The notes beneath the pieces were generated by a model that was not told the DNA's origin, searched no databases, and saw only the letters and a program-made list of their open reading frames with translations. The translations under genes and the position numbers were made by a program. A DNA stretch of 64,000 bases from Nitratireductor alexandrii. GTDB taxonomy: Bacteria; Pseudomonadota; Alphaproteobacteria; Rhizobiales; Rhizobiaceae. Shown here piece after piece: positions 36,647 to 46,696 of the stretch (position 1 is the first letter of the stretch; each line of letters opens with the position of its first letter). The stretch lies in contig NZ_RBVY01000010.1 of assembly GCF_004000215.1 (NCBI RefSeq), forward strand, positions 1 to 64,000. The letters run 5' to 3'.

Positions 36647-37669
36647 TCACGAACCCGCCGGGACGCGTTCGGTCAGCCAGGCCTCGATGGCGTTCACGGT
36701 TGCCTCGGCATCCACCAGGCCGAGATGATTGACGCCGGCCAGGATGCGATAGGAGCCGCTGCTTGTGTGCGGCCCGATCGTCGACTCGTACTTGTCGGCG
36801 ATGAATGCCTCGTCCCGGTCGCCCGCGAGCAGCAAAAACGGCCGGTCGAGCCGCGCGAGATCGCCAGTGTAGTCGGGACGCGGCGCGAAGGAGACATTCA
36901 TGCGGTAGGTGTAGCGTGTTGTGGCGGTGTTGCCGAGCGGGCCGTCGAGCACGGATCGCGGCATGGCGAAGCTAATTACCGGCAGATGGTTGAAGGCGGT
37001 GATGCCGAGCGTGTTGATAAGGCCGAGCGCGACGATGCGCCCGGTCGCCGGGCGCGCCCAGCCGCCCGACGCGGGCCGCGTGGTCGGCGCATCATATTTC
37101 AGAAAGGGCGCGAGCAGCAGGAAGGCGTCCGCCTCGCCGCCATAACGCCCGCCGGCGAAACGCACGACCAGCCCGCCGCCCGACGAATGGCCGCCGAGCA
37201 CGAGCCGTCCGGGCTCGCCGCCGTTCTTCAGGTGGGCGATCAGGTCGAAAAGGTCTTCCTCGAGCTGGCCGATATGGTCGACGTCGCCGCGCCGGACCGG
37301 GTCCGGCCCATGTCCGCGCAGGTCGGGCACGATCACGGTTCCAAGTCCGTTCGCGGCGAGCGCCGTGGCAAGCGCATGAAACTGCATGCCGTGCCAGCCC
37401 GAGCCGTGGACGAGAATGATCGTGCGCGCGGCACTGCCATTGGCTGCGGCATAGCGCCGGTAGGAGAGCACGGTCGCGTCGCGGGCGCGATAATCCTGCC
37501 GGTCGGGGAGAGTGGACAGGTTCGTCGCGATCGCGGCGGCGAAATCGAGCCCGGTCCCGGCGTCCGGCCGCGGGCGTTCGGGTGGACGACTGAAGGCGAC
37601 GAGGCCGGCGAGGATCGCGACGCCGGCGGCCAGCGCGACGAGAACGGACGGAACGAGCCTGGAAGACAT
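36647..37669 (-). CDS. Membrane-anchored alpha/beta hydrolase
   Basis: The 340-residue protein begins with one hydrophobic helix ([17 protein letters not shown]) and a Pro-rich linker, so the catalytic domain probably faces the periplasm. Alpha/beta hydrolase motifs follow: [13 protein letters not shown] near 88, PDLRGHGPD near 115, nucleophile elbow GGHSSGGG near 162, acid in LAGDRDEAF near 278 and His in GVNHLGLVD near 312. The family is monoacylglycerol-lipase/serine-aminopeptidase-like; substrate is unknown. It starts 20 bp after hemH on the same strand, so both may be co-transcribed. AGGAGA precedes ATG 37669. Confidence 0.88.
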   Translation of the reverse strand: MSSRLVPSVLVALAAGVAILAGLVAFSRPPERPRPDAGTGLDFAAAIATNLSTLPDRQDYRARDATVLSYRRYAAANGSAARTIILVHGSGWHGMQFHALATALAANGLGTVIVPDLRGHGPDPVRRGDVDHIGQLEEDLFDLIAHLKNGGEPGRLVLGGHSSGGGLVVRFAGGRYGGEADAFLLLAPFLKYDAPTTRPASGGWARPATGRIVALGLINTLGITAFNHLPVISFAMPRSVLDGPLGNTATTRYTYRMNVSFAPRPDYTGDLARLDRPFLLLAGDRDEAFIADKYESTIGPHTSSGSYRILAGVNHLGLVDAEATVNAIEAWLTERVPAGS

Positions 37670-37689
37670 GCCGGTTGTCTCCTGCGCCG

Positions 37690-38754
37690 TCAGATCCAGC
37701 CGGACACTTCGCGCCGCACGAGCGTTTCGATCACCGCCATGCCTTCGGCGCTGTCGTTGAGGCAGGGAATATGGGTGAAATTCTCTCCGCCCGCCTCATG
37801 GAATATCTCGCCTGCCTCGCCGGCGATCTCCTCGAGCGTTTCCAGGCAGTCGGAGACGAAGCCCGGATTGAAGACCGCGATCGATTTCACGCCCTCGCGC
37901 GCCAGCTTCTCGACGGTCTTGTCGGTATAGGGCTGCAGCCATTCCTCCGGGCCGAAGCGCGACTGGAAACAGGTTATCAACCGCTTCTCGTCCCAGCCGA
38001 GCTGTTCGCGCAGCAGCCGCGTCGTCTTCTGGCAATGGCAGTGATAGGGATCGCCGGCACGGAAATAGCTTTGCGGAATGCCGTGATAGGAGGCGATCAC
38101 CGTCTCGGGCTCGAAATCGAGCGTTGCGAGATGGGTTTCGATCGACCGCGCAAGCGCCTCGATATAAACCGGCTCGTCGTGATAGGCCGGCACGGTACGG
38201 GTCGCCGGCATCCAGCGCTTTTTCATCAGCGCCTTGAAAAACGCGTCGTTGACCGTCGCCGTCGTGGTCGCCGAATATTGCGGGTAGAGCGGGAACATGA
38301 CGATGCGGTCGCAGCCGGCGTCCGTCAGCCTGTCGAGCACGGTTTCGATCGCCGGCTGCCCGTAGCGCATCGCCCAGTCGACGACGACCTCGTCGTGGCC
38401 CTGCAACGCGTGCGCCAGCTTTTCGGCCTGGGCGCGGGTGAAGGTGCGCAGCGGCGATTCGTTGCGCTCGCGGTTCCAGATCTTGTCATAGGCGGCGCCG
38501 GATTTTTTCGGGCGCGTGTTGAGCACGATGCCATAGAGGATCGGATACCAGATCGCGCGCGGCCATTCGATCACCCGCCTGTCGGACAGGAACTCGCGAA
38601 GATAGCGGCGCATCGAGGTGAAGTCGGTGCCGTCGGGCGTGCCCAGATTGACCAGCATGACGCCGACCTTCGGCGGCGCGACGCGCGGATGGCCGGAAGG
38701 CAACGGGCCGGTCTTCCTGGTTTGGTTGTCGGCAAGGGCCGGAGTGAACGTCAT
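37690..38754 (-). CDS. hemH: Ferrochelatase
   Basis: The 354-residue protein has GVMLVNLGTPDGTDF at the N-terminus, the catalytic-site block ASYHGIPQSYF with the metal-binding His, GDPYHCHCQKTTRLL, SRFGPEEWLQPYTD and NPGFVSDCLETLEEI with the catalytic Glu. It inserts iron into protoporphyrin IX, the last step of heme synthesis, at the inner membrane. ATG 38754 has GAGGA seven bases upstream; an ATG nine codons earlier is poorer. The hydrolase gene follows by 20 bp. No iron-response box was recognised by eye in the upstream 155 bp, which also contains the terminator of the neighbouring nucleotidase gene. Confidence 0.96.
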   Translation of the reverse strand: MTFTPALADNQTRKTGPLPSGHPRVAPPKVGVMLVNLGTPDGTDFTSMRRYLREFLSDRRVIEWPRAIWYPILYGIVLNTRPKKSGAAYDKIWNRERNESPLRTFTRAQAEKLAHALQGHDEVVVDWAMRYGQPAIETVLDRLTDAGCDRIVMFPLYPQYSATTTATVNDAFFKALMKKRWMPATRTVPAYHDEPVYIEALARSIETHLATLDFEPETVIASYHGIPQSYFRAGDPYHCHCQKTTRLLREQLGWDEKRLITCFQSRFGPEEWLQPYTDKTVEKLAREGVKSIAVFNPGFVSDCLETLEEIAGEAGEIFHEAGGENFTHIPCLNDSAEGMAVIETLVRREVSGWI

Positions 38755-38839
38755 GAAGCAGTCCTCGTGCGAAGGAGGCACATAGCGGCCGGAGGCGCGG
38801 GATCAAGCGTGAAACCTGCTCTATACCAAGGTGCGGCCA

Positions 38840-38876
38840 ACAAAAAACAAAACCCGCTCCCGATGGCGGGAGCGGG
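38840..38876 (-). terminator. Rho-independent terminator of the LysM-5'-nucleotidase gene
   Basis: On the minus strand: CCCGCTCCCG, loop CCAT, CGGGAGCGGG, then TTTTGTTTTTT. A perfect 10-bp stem with a long T-run, about 33 bases after the stop at 38910. It separates the nucleotidase gene from hemH. Confidence 0.92.
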
Positions 38877-38909
38877 GCAATTGGTCGCGAGATCGAGGCC
38901 GAAGCGGCT

Positions 38910-41048
38910 TCAGTTGGCGGCCGGAACCTTGAGCGGGCTGCCGATCGGCAGCAGGTCGGGGTTGTAATCCGGGTTGGCCGCCTGCAGCTTGGTCCACATC
39001 TGCGGGTCGCCGTAGAATTCACGCGCGAGCTCCCAATAATTGTCGCCGCGCGCGATCATGTGGGTCTTGTCCTCCATCGCCATATCGCCGTTGGCGGGCT
39101 TGTCGGCGGGAAGGGTGGTCTCCTCGGCGGTTTTCATCTCCGCCTCCTCGGCCATTTTTTCCTCTTCGGCCTTCTTCATTGCGGCCTCTTCGGCGGCCTT
39201 GGCTTCCTCGGCGGCTTTCATTTCCGCCTCCTCGGCCATTTTTTCTTCCTCGGCCTTCTTCATGGCCGCCTCTTCGGCGGCCTTGTCGGCGGGCACTTCC
39301 GGCGCCTTGGTCGTCAAGGTGTTCGACATCGCCGGCAATTCCGGGGTTTCCACCACCGGCTCGCTCGCGGGCGCGGCTTCGGCAGCCATGTCCTCCTTGG
39401 GTTCCTCGGCCGCCGCGGGTTCTTCAGCGGCTGCCATCGCCTCGACCTTGGTGATGCGTCCCTCGATCACCGGCTGATAGGGACGGTTTTCGACCAGATA
39501 GTCAGCGACCACCTGCTCCAGGCCGGGGCCGTAGTCGTAAGCGTTCTCGGCGTTTGTCTTGAACAGCGCGTAGCCGTCGCCGCCATTGCGCATGAAATTG
39601 TTGCTGACGACGCCGTAGGTCTTGTCCGGGTCGATCGGCACCCAGCTGCCGCCTTCGTCGACCTCGACCGACTGGACGCGTCCCTCGTTCGGAGCGACAG
39701 AGGGATCGAAGCTGAAGCGCAGGCCGGCGACTTGGGCGAAACGGCCGCCGCCGTCCTCGATCTGGCTGACACCGTTTTCGAGCGAGGCGACGATGTCGGC
39801 GCCCTTCAGCTGGAAGGTGGCGAGCGTGTTCTGGAACGGCAGGACGGCCAGAACCTCGCCCATCGTGACCTCGCCGGCGTCGATGGAGGCGCGCAGCCCG
39901 CCGCCGTTCTGGATGGCGACCTGAATGCCCTGGTTCTTGACCCGGTCGAGCATGGCGTCGGCGACGAGATTGCCCATCTCGCATTCCTGCGCCCGACAGG
40001 TTTCGCGGCTGCCGTCGATGGGCGCGTTGGTTTCGGCGACCACCTTGCTCTTGAGTTCCTCGATCGGCGCGCCGAGCTCCTGGATACGTGCCAGAACGGC
40101 CTCGTCCGGCGTGACGGCGGCGTCGAGCAGCAACGGGTCGCCGCTGGCCGAGGTCACGACGCCATTGTCGTCGAAGACGACCTGGAACTCGCCGAGATAT
40201 TTCGAATAGGAGGCGGCCTGCACCACCGGAACGGCATAACCGTCCGGATTGTCGACCATGGTCGGGTAGGGACCGGCCGCGCCGTCGTCCTTGTTCGACA
40301 GCAGCGTGTGACTGTGACCGCCGACCACCACGTCGACGCCGGGGATCTTGGCGATCGCGGCCAGGTCGCGCGGATAACCGACATGGGTCAGCGCGACGAT
40401 CTTGTCGATGCCTTGCGCCTTGACCGCCTCGACCGCGGCGGTGATCGTGGCGATGTCCTCCTCGATGGAGACGTTGTCGCCCGGCGAGGACAATTCGGCG
40501 GTATCGTTGGCGACCGCGCCGACCACGGCGATCCGCTCGCCACCGCGCTCGAAGATCGTGAACGGCTCGATGCGCCCGGCCAGTTTCGAGGCGTCGGTCA
40601 CCTTCACATTGGTGCTCAGCACTGGGAAGTCGGCAATGTCGAGGAAGGTCGTGAGGCCGTCCTCGCCGTCGTCGAATTCATGATTGCCGACGGCCATGGC
40701 GTCGGTGCCCATCAGATTGAGGAACTCCGCTTCGACCGCGCCTTTGTAGGTCGTGTAAAACAAGGAGCCCTGGAAATTGTCGCCGGCATTGAGAAACAAG
40801 AGGTTCTGGCCGTCGAGCGCGGCGCGCCGGTCGCGTACCGCGGTGACGAGGCGCGCGGCGCCGCCGAAACACTTGCCCTCGGTCTCGTCGTCGGCCGAGC
40901 AGGTCGAATCGTATTTGTTGATCGACTCGATCCGGCTGTGCCAGTCGTTGATATGCAGGATGGTGAGCGTGTAGTCGGCAAACGAGGCCGATGCCGACAG
41001 GGCCAGTATCGAGGCCGAGGCGGCAGCGAGCGCGGCGAGTTTCTTCAT
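38910..41048 (-). CDS. Periplasmic 5'-nucleotidase/metallophosphatase with C-terminal LysM domain
   Basis: The 712-residue protein has a signal peptide (residues 1-25, ending SASFA), a calcineurin-like metallophosphatase domain (ILHINDWHSR, NAGDNFQGS, GNHEFDDG, LTHVGY, VVGGHSHTLL) and a 5'-nucleotidase C-terminal domain (IQNGGGLRASIDAGEVTMGEVLAVLPF, VVSNNFMRNGGDGY). A linker of about 110 Glu/Ala/Lys/Pro residues with two near-identical 28-residue repeats follows, then a LysM domain (MIARGDNYWELAREFYGDPQMW...). The enzyme should release phosphate from nucleotides in the periplasm; LysM would tether it to murein. ATG 41048 is preferred because GGGAGA is spaced six bases away; ATG 41054 is too close. 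Confidence 0.93.
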   Translation of the reverse strand: MKKLAALAAASASILALSASASFADYTLTILHINDWHSRIESINKYDSTCSADDETEGKCFGGAARLVTAVRDRRAALDGQNLLFLNAGDNFQGSLFYTTYKGAVEAEFLNLMGTDAMAVGNHEFDDGEDGLTTFLDIADFPVLSTNVKVTDASKLAGRIEPFTIFERGGERIAVVGAVANDTAELSSPGDNVSIEEDIATITAAVEAVKAQGIDKIVALTHVGYPRDLAAIAKIPGVDVVVGGHSHTLLSNKDDGAAGPYPTMVDNPDGYAVPVVQAASYSKYLGEFQVVFDDNGVVTSASGDPLLLDAAVTPDEAVLARIQELGAPIEELKSKVVAETNAPIDGSRETCRAQECEMGNLVADAMLDRVKNQGIQVAIQNGGGLRASIDAGEVTMGEVLAVLPFQNTLATFQLKGADIVASLENGVSQIEDGGGRFAQVAGLRFSFDPSVAPNEGRVQSVEVDEGGSWVPIDPDKTYGVVSNNFMRNGGDGYALFKTNAENAYDYGPGLEQVVADYLVENRPYQPVIEGRITKVEAMAAAEEPAAAEEPKEDMAAEAAPASEPVVETPELPAMSNTLTTKAPEVPADKAAEEAAMKKAEEEKMAEEAEMKAAEEAKAAEEAAMKKAEEEKMAEEAEMKTAEETTLPADKPANGDMAMEDKTHMIARGDNYWELAREFYGDPQMWTKLQAANPDYNPDLLPIGSPLKVPAAN
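39132..39284 (-). repeat. Two-copy 84-bp-period tandem repeat encoding a charged linker
   Basis: Two 69-bp units (39132-39200 and 39216-39284), offset by 84 bp, differ at only five positions, nearly all silent. They encode the Glu/Lys/Ala-rich linker (MKKAEEEKMAEEAEMK) before the LysM domain. The low divergence points to recent duplication or ongoing slippage, so linker length may vary between strains. Confidence 0.85.
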
Positions 41049-41205
41049 GACCATTCTCCCGTTAACCCCCGGCCGGCTTGCGGCGCGGCCGGGTTCGAAC
41101 AACCCAGTTCAGAACTAGCGCGCTTTGTTGTCAAAATTATCGCGCCTGGTTGCAGGCCATGTTCACACCGAGGCCGGTCCGATGCAAGCGTTTCGACGGC
41201 AGGGC

Positions 41206-42459
41206 TCAGGCCGAATAGTCGCGTTCGTCGGCGATGACACGGCCGTCATTGGGCAGCAGGCCGGCCCGAACGGCGCTCACCGTGCCGCCGAGCTTGGTCG
41301 TTTCGCGCAGCGTCGCCGTGATCGCGCCGACATCCGGGGCGACGTCGCCGGCCGGCTCGATCTGGAGTTCCATAGCGTCGCGATCGCCGTCGCGGCGCAC
41401 CACGAGGCGCGCGCGCGCGATTTCGGGGTGGCGGCGCACGATGTCGGCGACCTGCTTGGGGTCGACGAACATGCCCTTGACCTTGGTGCGCTGGTCGGCG
41501 CGGCCCATCCAGCCCTTGATGCGCGTTCCCGTGCGCCCGCAGGCCGACGCGCCGGGCAGGATTGCCGACAGGTCGCCGGTTCCGAGCCGCACCAGCGGAT
41601 AGATCGGGTTGAAGCCGGTCACGACCACCTCGCCGACCTCGCCGACCTCGACCGGGTCGCCGGTGCCCGGACGCACGATCTCCACGATCAGGTTCTCGTT
41701 GACGATCATGCCGGGCAGCGGCTTGCCGTCCGCGTCGACGGCCTCGTAGGCGATGACGCCGAATTCGGCGGTGGCGTAGCATTGCAGGACTTCGATGCCG
41801 CGCTCGGCATATTCGGCGCGCAGGGAGGGAAACAGAGCGCCGCCCGAGACCAGCCCGTGGCGAAAGCAGGACAGGTCCTTTTGCAACTCGCGTGCCTTGT
41901 CGAGCATGACCTTCAAAAAGTCGGGCGTGCCGCAATAGACAGTGGGTTTCAGCGCCGCCGCCGCCTCGACCTGCATTTCGGTGTTGCCGGTGCCGGCGGG
42001 AAACAGCATACAGCCGAGCGCCCGCGCCCCGGCGTCCAGAATGAAACCGCCGGGCGTCATATGATAGGCGAAGGCGTTGTGGACGATCGCACCGGGGCGG
42101 ATGCCGGCGGCGAAGAAGGCGCGCGCGCCCTGGCCGGGATCGATGCCTTGTCCCTGCGGTTCCCAGATCGGCCCCGGCGACATGAAAATGCGCTGTCCGG
42201 CCAGCGCCCGGGCATCGACAAAGCCGCCGAAGGGCGGGTTTTGGCGCTGCATGTCCAGCAGTTCGGCCTTGCGCAGCACCGGCAGTCTGGCCAGCGCCTC
42301 GCGCGAGGTCACCGTTTCGGGGGCGACGCCGTCCAGCCAGCGCGCCAAGCCTGGCGCCGCCGCGACCGCGTCTGCGAGAAATCGCGGCAGGCGCCGAAAC
42401 AGATCCCGCTCGCGCTCGGCCGGGTCACGAACCTCCAGATCGTCGAAATAGGCGCTCAT
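41206..42459 (-). CDS. Phenylacetate-CoA ligase-like AMP-binding protein
   Basis: The 417-residue protein has the PaaK-family layout: an N-terminal helical part with TVTSREALARLPVLRKAELL, the acyl-adenylate region CYATAEFGVIAYE, VGEVGEVVVTGFNPIYPLVRLGTGDLS, and a C-terminal domain with IKGWMGRADQRTKVKGMFVDPKQVADIV. In canonical ligases a SSGTTG phosphate loop is present; here the place is taken by FMSPGPIWEPQGQG, so ATP use is not certain. No other phenylacetate genes are nearby, and the real acid substrate is unknown. ATG 42459 has GGAGGAC at good spacing; 24 extra upstream residues are rejected. Confidence 0.82.
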   Translation of the reverse strand: MSAYFDDLEVRDPAERERDLFRRLPRFLADAVAAAPGLARWLDGVAPETVTSREALARLPVLRKAELLDMQRQNPPFGGFVDARALAGQRIFMSPGPIWEPQGQGIDPGQGARAFFAAGIRPGAIVHNAFAYHMTPGGFILDAGARALGCMLFPAGTGNTEMQVEAAAALKPTVYCGTPDFLKVMLDKARELQKDLSCFRHGLVSGGALFPSLRAEYAERGIEVLQCYATAEFGVIAYEAVDADGKPLPGMIVNENLIVEIVRPGTGDPVEVGEVGEVVVTGFNPIYPLVRLGTGDLSAILPGASACGRTGTRIKGWMGRADQRTKVKGMFVDPKQVADIVRRHPEIARARLVVRRDGDRDAMELQIEPAGDVAPDVGAITATLRETTKLGGTVSAVRAGLLPNDGRVIADERDYSA

Positions 42460-42602
42460 CGGCGTCCTCCTCCCCCTTTTTGAGGCGTTATCGCAGGAGG
42501 GCGCTCGGCCACGCAAGGCGTGGCAATACACTTGAAAAAATAGTTTCGATCCGCGTCAGGCCCGGGCGAACGAAACCCGTCCGGCCGGGCAGCCGCCTTG
42601 CG

Positions 42603-42986
42603 TCATGCCGGCAGGCGTCGCGTGAGCACGAAGGTGGAGCCCGAGGCGCTGGTGCAATTGAGCTGGTCGGTCGTGACCTGGCGGCAGTTGAAGCTGATCT
42701 CGGCCGGCAGGCCGCGGCGCTTTCTGGCCAAGGACACGCCGGACATGGTGATCTGGTCGGCGCCGCTGGAGAAATAGCGGCCTTCCGAAAGCCGTTCGCC
42801 GGTATCGAGCGCCACGGTCTGGAACGAACCGCCCGACAGGGTCGAGACCCCGCCGGTCGCGTCGATCCACGTCCCCTGAAAACCGGTCGGACGGGGCGCC
42901 GCGGTGCCGCCGCCAGGGCCCTGCGTTTGACAGCCGGCCAAAACGGCCAAGCCGGCCGCAGCCAGGATCAGGGGGGTCTTCTTCAT
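42603..42986 (-). CDS. Omp10-family outer-membrane lipoprotein
   Basis: This 127-residue protein starts with a lipoprotein signal and lipobox LAVLAGC (Cys19). The mature part is short, with [38 protein letters not shown], and a pair of cysteines ([19 protein letters not shown]) that probably form a disulphide, ending in [13 protein letters not shown]. This pattern matches the Omp10 lipoprotein of Brucella and relatives, an outer-membrane antigen of unclear function. It probably inserts in the outer membrane after lipidation. It stands alone between the PaaK-like gene and the homospermidine synthase gene. Confidence 0.85.
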   Translation of the reverse strand: MKKTPLILAAAGLAVLAGCQTQGPGGGTAAPRPTGFQGTWIDATGGVSTLSGGSFQTVALDTGERLSEGRYFSSGADQITMSGVSLARKRRGLPAEISFNCRQVTTDQLNCTSASGSTFVLTRRLPA

Positions 42987-43093
42987 CGTGGCGCTCCTCT
43001 CATCGTCACCGCCTGTCTTGCCGCGTCAGGCCGGCAAAAGCAAGGCGACAATGCGACGGGCGGGGCCGTCGGCACCGGCCGGCCACCTTGCGA

Positions 43094-44539
43094 TCACCTG
43101 ACGAGAATATTGCGGAACTGCCAGGGATCCTTGGCGTCGAGGTCTTCCGCGAACAGGCCGGGCCGGCCGTCGAGCGGCGTCCAGTCGGTGTAGTGGCCTT
43201 CGACCGGGCCGAGATAGGGTCTTTGCACCTCCAGGCAACGCGCGAAGTCCATCTCGTCGGTTTCCACGATGCCGGCGCGCGGGTTTTCGAGCGCCCAGAC
43301 CATGCCGGCCAGCACAGCCGACGTCACCTGCAGGCCGGTCGCGTTCTGATAGGGCGCCAGCTTGCGGGTCTCATCGAGCGAAAGCCGCGAGCCGAACCAA
43401 TAGGCGTTCTTCCTGTGGCCGTAGAGAAGCACGCCGAGCTCGTCGACGCCGTCGACCAGTTCGTTTTCGTCGAGCACGTGCTGGACCGGCTGGGCCTTGC
43501 CGGCGGCACCGAACATCTCATGCAGCGACAGCACCGCGTCGTTGCAGGGATGATAGGCGTAGTGGCAGGTCGGCCGATAGGCGAGCTTGCCCTTGCCATC
43601 GCGCAGGGTGAAGAAATCGGCGATCGAGATCGCCTCGTTATGCGTGACCAGAAAGCCGTATTGCGCGCCCGGCGTCGGGCACCAGGTGCGCACGCGGGTG
43701 TTGGCGCCGGGCTGTTCCAGGTAGATCGCCGCCCGGTTGCCCTTTTTGTGGCTCCTGGCGTTCTTCGGTTTCCACTTCTCGTGGGTACCCCAGCCGAGCT
43801 CGGCCGGCTGCAGCCCCTCCGAGACGAAACCCTCCACCGACCAGGTGTTCCAGAACACGCCCATCGGTTTCGGGTTTTTGGCGCGCTGCGTGTCGCGCTC
43901 GGCGATGTGAATGCCCTTCACGCCGGCCTTTTTCATCAATTTCGCCCAGCCGCGGCGGTCGTCGGCACCGGGCTGCGTGTAGGCGAGCCCCAGATCGTCG
44001 GCGAGGTTGACCAGCGCCTGCTTGACGAACCACGAGACCATGCCGGGATTGGCGCCGCAGCACGACAGGGCGGTGGTGCCGCCGGGATGCTTGCGCTTTT
44101 CGCGGCGCACCGTCTCGCGCAGCGCGTAATTGGTGCGCGAGGCGTTGTCGGCCTTGTCGTCGAAATAGAAGCCGAGCCAGGGCTCCACGACCGTGTCGAC
44201 GTAAAGCACGCCGAGCTTGCGGCACAATTTCATCAGGTCGAGCGAGGAGGTGTCGACCGACAGGTTGACGCAAAAGCCCTGGCCGTCTCCGGCGCTCAGA
44301 TAGGGTGTCAGCAGTTCCTTGTAGTTGTCCCTGGTCACATGCGCCTGGACGAAGGCGATGCCGCGTTCGTCGAGCAGCGCGCGGTCGTCGTCGCGCGGAT
44401 CGATCACCACCATGCGCGATTTGTCGAAGCGGAAATGGCGTTCGATCAGCGGCAGCGTGCCGCGGCCGATGGAACCGAAACCGATCATGACGATCGGTCC
44501 GGTGATGTCGCCGTGGATGGGCCAGTCCCTGTCGGCCAT
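43094..44539 (-). CDS. Homospermidine synthase
   Basis: The 481-residue protein has a Rossmann NAD-binding motif [13 protein letters not shown] near residue 20, [61 protein letters not shown] and the C-terminal block [32 protein letters not shown]. These identify bacterial homospermidine synthase, which joins putrescine to the aminobutyl group of another putrescine or spermidine with NAD, a polyamine route common in alphaproteobacteria. AAAGGAG precedes ATG 44539. The gene is divergent from ilvD with a 210-bp promoter region between them. Confidence 0.95.
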   Translation of the reverse strand: MADRDWPIHGDITGPIVMIGFGSIGRGTLPLIERHFRFDKSRMVVIDPRDDDRALLDERGIAFVQAHVTRDNYKELLTPYLSAGDGQGFCVNLSVDTSSLDLMKLCRKLGVLYVDTVVEPWLGFYFDDKADNASRTNYALRETVRREKRKHPGGTTALSCCGANPGMVSWFVKQALVNLADDLGLAYTQPGADDRRGWAKLMKKAGVKGIHIAERDTQRAKNPKPMGVFWNTWSVEGFVSEGLQPAELGWGTHEKWKPKNARSHKKGNRAAIYLEQPGANTRVRTWCPTPGAQYGFLVTHNEAISIADFFTLRDGKGKLAYRPTCHYAYHPCNDAVLSLHEMFGAAGKAQPVQHVLDENELVDGVDELGVLLYGHRKNAYWFGSRLSLDETRKLAPYQNATGLQVTSAVLAGMVWALENPRAGIVETDEMDFARCLEVQRPYLGPVEGHYTDWTPLDGRPGLFAEDLDAKDPWQFRNILVR

Positions 44540-44749
44540 GCGGACAGGCTCCTTTCCGATTGCCAGTTGTTCCGGTTCGCGGCTAAATCACAAAGCCCTG
44601 TCACAATAAAGCGAAAACGCGCCGAAGGGCGAGCGCGGGTTTCGAAGCCGCGAAAAGGACGCTATGTGATAGGGACGAACAATGCGGCTCCGTCGGTCCC
44701 GCCCCCAGGGACCGCGCGGCCCGCAGGCCCACAACCGCAGGACAGTCTC

Positions 44750-46594
44750 ATGCCAGCCTATCGTTCCCGCACAACCACTCACGGCCGCAACATGGCCGGC
44801 GCCCGCGGTCTGTGGCGCGCCACGGGCATGAAGGACGGCGATTTCGGCAAGCCGATCATCGCGGTCGTCAACTCCTTCACCCAGTTCGTGCCCGGTCACG
44901 TGCACCTGAAGGACCTCGGCCAACTCGTCGCGCGCGAGATCGAGAGCGCCGGCGGTGTGGCCAAGGAGTTCAACACGATCGCCGTCGACGACGGCATCGC
45001 GATGGGCCATGACGGCATGCTCTATTCGCTGCCGTCGCGCGAGATCATCGCCGATTCCGTTGAATACATGGTCAACGCGCATTGCGCGGATGCCATGGTG
45101 TGCATTTCCAATTGCGACAAGATCACGCCCGGCATGCTGATGGCGGCCATGCGGCTGAACATCCCGTGCGTGTTCGTTTCGGGCGGCCCGATGGAGGCCG
45201 GCAAGGTCGTCCTCAACGACAAGACCATGGCGCTCGACCTCGCCGACGCGATGGTCGCGGCCGCCGACGACAGCGTTTCGGACCAGGACGTGCAGGCCAT
45301 CGAGCGCTCGGCGTGCCCGACCTGCGGCTCGTGCTCGGGCATGTTCACCGCCAATTCGATGAACTGCCTGACCGAGGCGCTCGGCCTGTCCTTGCCCGGC
45401 AACGGCTCCACGCTTGCCACCCATGCCGACCGCAAGCGCCTGTTCGTGGAGGCCGGCCATCTGATCGTCGATCTCGCGCGCCGCTATTACGAGCAGGACG
45501 ACGAGACGGCGCTGCCGCGCACCATCGCCTGCAAGGAGGCCTTCGAAAACGCCATGACGCTCGATGTCGCCATGGGCGGGTCCACCAACACGGTGCTGCA
45601 TATCCTGGCTGCCGCGCTGGAAGGCGAGATCGATTTCGACCTTGACGACATCGACGCCCTGTCGCGCCGGGTGCCGGTGCTGTGCAAGGTCGCGCCGAGC
45701 AAGAGCGACGTCCATATGGAGGACGTGCACCGGGCCGGCGGCATCATGGCGATCCTGGGCGAGCTCGATCGGGCGGGACTGCTCAAGACCGACCTGCCGA
45801 CGGTGCATTCGGTTTCGCTTGCCGACGCGCTGGACCGCTGGGACGTGGTGCGCACCGAGGCCGAAACCGTGCGCGATTTCTACCGCGCCGCGCCGGGCGG
45901 GGTGCCGACCCAAACCGCCTTCAGCCAGGATCGCCGCTGGGACGAACTCGATCTCGATCGCGAAAGCGGCGCCATCCGCTCGGCCGAACATTCGTTCTCC
46001 AAGGATGGCGGTCTGGCGGTCTTGAAGGGCAATATCGCGCTCGAAGGCTGCGTCGTGAAGACCGCCGGCGTCGACGAGTCGATCCTGACTTTCTCCGGGC
46101 CGGCGGTGATCTTCGAAAGCCAGGACGCGGCGGTGAAGGGGATCCTCTCCAACGAGGTCAAGCCTGGCGACGTGGTGGTGATCCGCTACGAGGGGCCGCG
46201 CGGCGGACCCGGCATGCAGGAAATGCTCTATCCGACCAGCTATCTGAAGTCGAAGGGGCTCGGCAAGGTCTGCGCGCTCATCACCGACGGGCGCTTTTCC
46301 GGTGCCACGTCCGGCCTTTCGATCGGCCATGCCTCGCCGGAAGCCGCCGAGGGCGGTGCGATCGCGCTGGTGGAGGCCGGCGACACGATCGAGATCGACA
46401 TTCCCAATCGCACGGTCAATGTCGCCGTCCCGGACGAGGAACTGGGGCGTCGCCGTGCGGCGATGGAGGCCAGGGGCGCGGAGGCCTGGAAGCCGGCCGC
46501 ACCGCGCAAGCGCAAGGTGACCACCGCGCTCAAGGCCTATGCCGCGCTGACGACCAGCGCCTCCAAGGGAGCGGTCCGGCACGTGCCGGACTGA
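44750..46594 (+). CDS. ilvD: Dihydroxy-acid dehydratase
   Basis: The 614-residue protein begins [26 protein letters not shown], has [11 protein letters not shown] near residue 120 with the first cluster cysteine, [19 protein letters not shown] near 193-207, and [23 protein letters not shown] near 515. It dehydrates dihydroxy acids in isoleucine and valine synthesis, using an iron-sulfur cluster. ATG 44750 has AGGA seven bases before it. The open frame extends 554 codons upstream across the antisense of homospermidine synthase, which is a GC-bias artefact. A hairpin GGTCCC/GGGACC lies in the leader (44695-44713) without a T-run. Confidence 0.97.
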   Translation: MPAYRSRTTTHGRNMAGARGLWRATGMKDGDFGKPIIAVVNSFTQFVPGHVHLKDLGQLVAREIESAGGVAKEFNTIAVDDGIAMGHDGMLYSLPSREIIADSVEYMVNAHCADAMVCISNCDKITPGMLMAAMRLNIPCVFVSGGPMEAGKVVLNDKTMALDLADAMVAAADDSVSDQDVQAIERSACPTCGSCSGMFTANSMNCLTEALGLSLPGNGSTLATHADRKRLFVEAGHLIVDLARRYYEQDDETALPRTIACKEAFENAMTLDVAMGGSTNTVLHILAAALEGEIDFDLDDIDALSRRVPVLCKVAPSKSDVHMEDVHRAGGIMAILGELDRAGLLKTDLPTVHSVSLADALDRWDVVRTEAETVRDFYRAAPGGVPTQTAFSQDRRWDELDLDRESGAIRSAEHSFSKDGGLAVLKGNIALEGCVVKTAGVDESILTFSGPAVIFESQDAAVKGILSNEVKPGDVVVIRYEGPRGGPGMQEMLYPTSYLKSKGLGKVCALITDGRFSGATSGLSIGHASPEAAEGGAIALVEAGDTIEIDIPNRTVNVAVPDEELGRRRAAMEARGAEAWKPAAPRKRKVTTALKAYAALTTSASKGAVRHVPD

Positions 46595-46696
46595 TCCCCG
46601 AAGGCCGCTTCGGTACTTTGAAAGGCAGCCCTCCGGTCCGCCGGGGGCATCAGGCGGGTTGAGCTGGCATGCGTGTGAAGGCGGTCGGCACGTGCG

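Noticed and set aside
39060..41237. A 725-codon plus-strand frame
   Set aside because: Antisense of the LysM-5'-nucleotidase, with His/Leu/Gly/Val repeats that mirror the Glu/Ala/Lys linker.
43088..44749. A 554-codon upstream extension of the ilvD frame
   Set aside because: It is antisense to homospermidine synthase and matches no family; IlvD starts at 44750 with a proper ribosome binding site.
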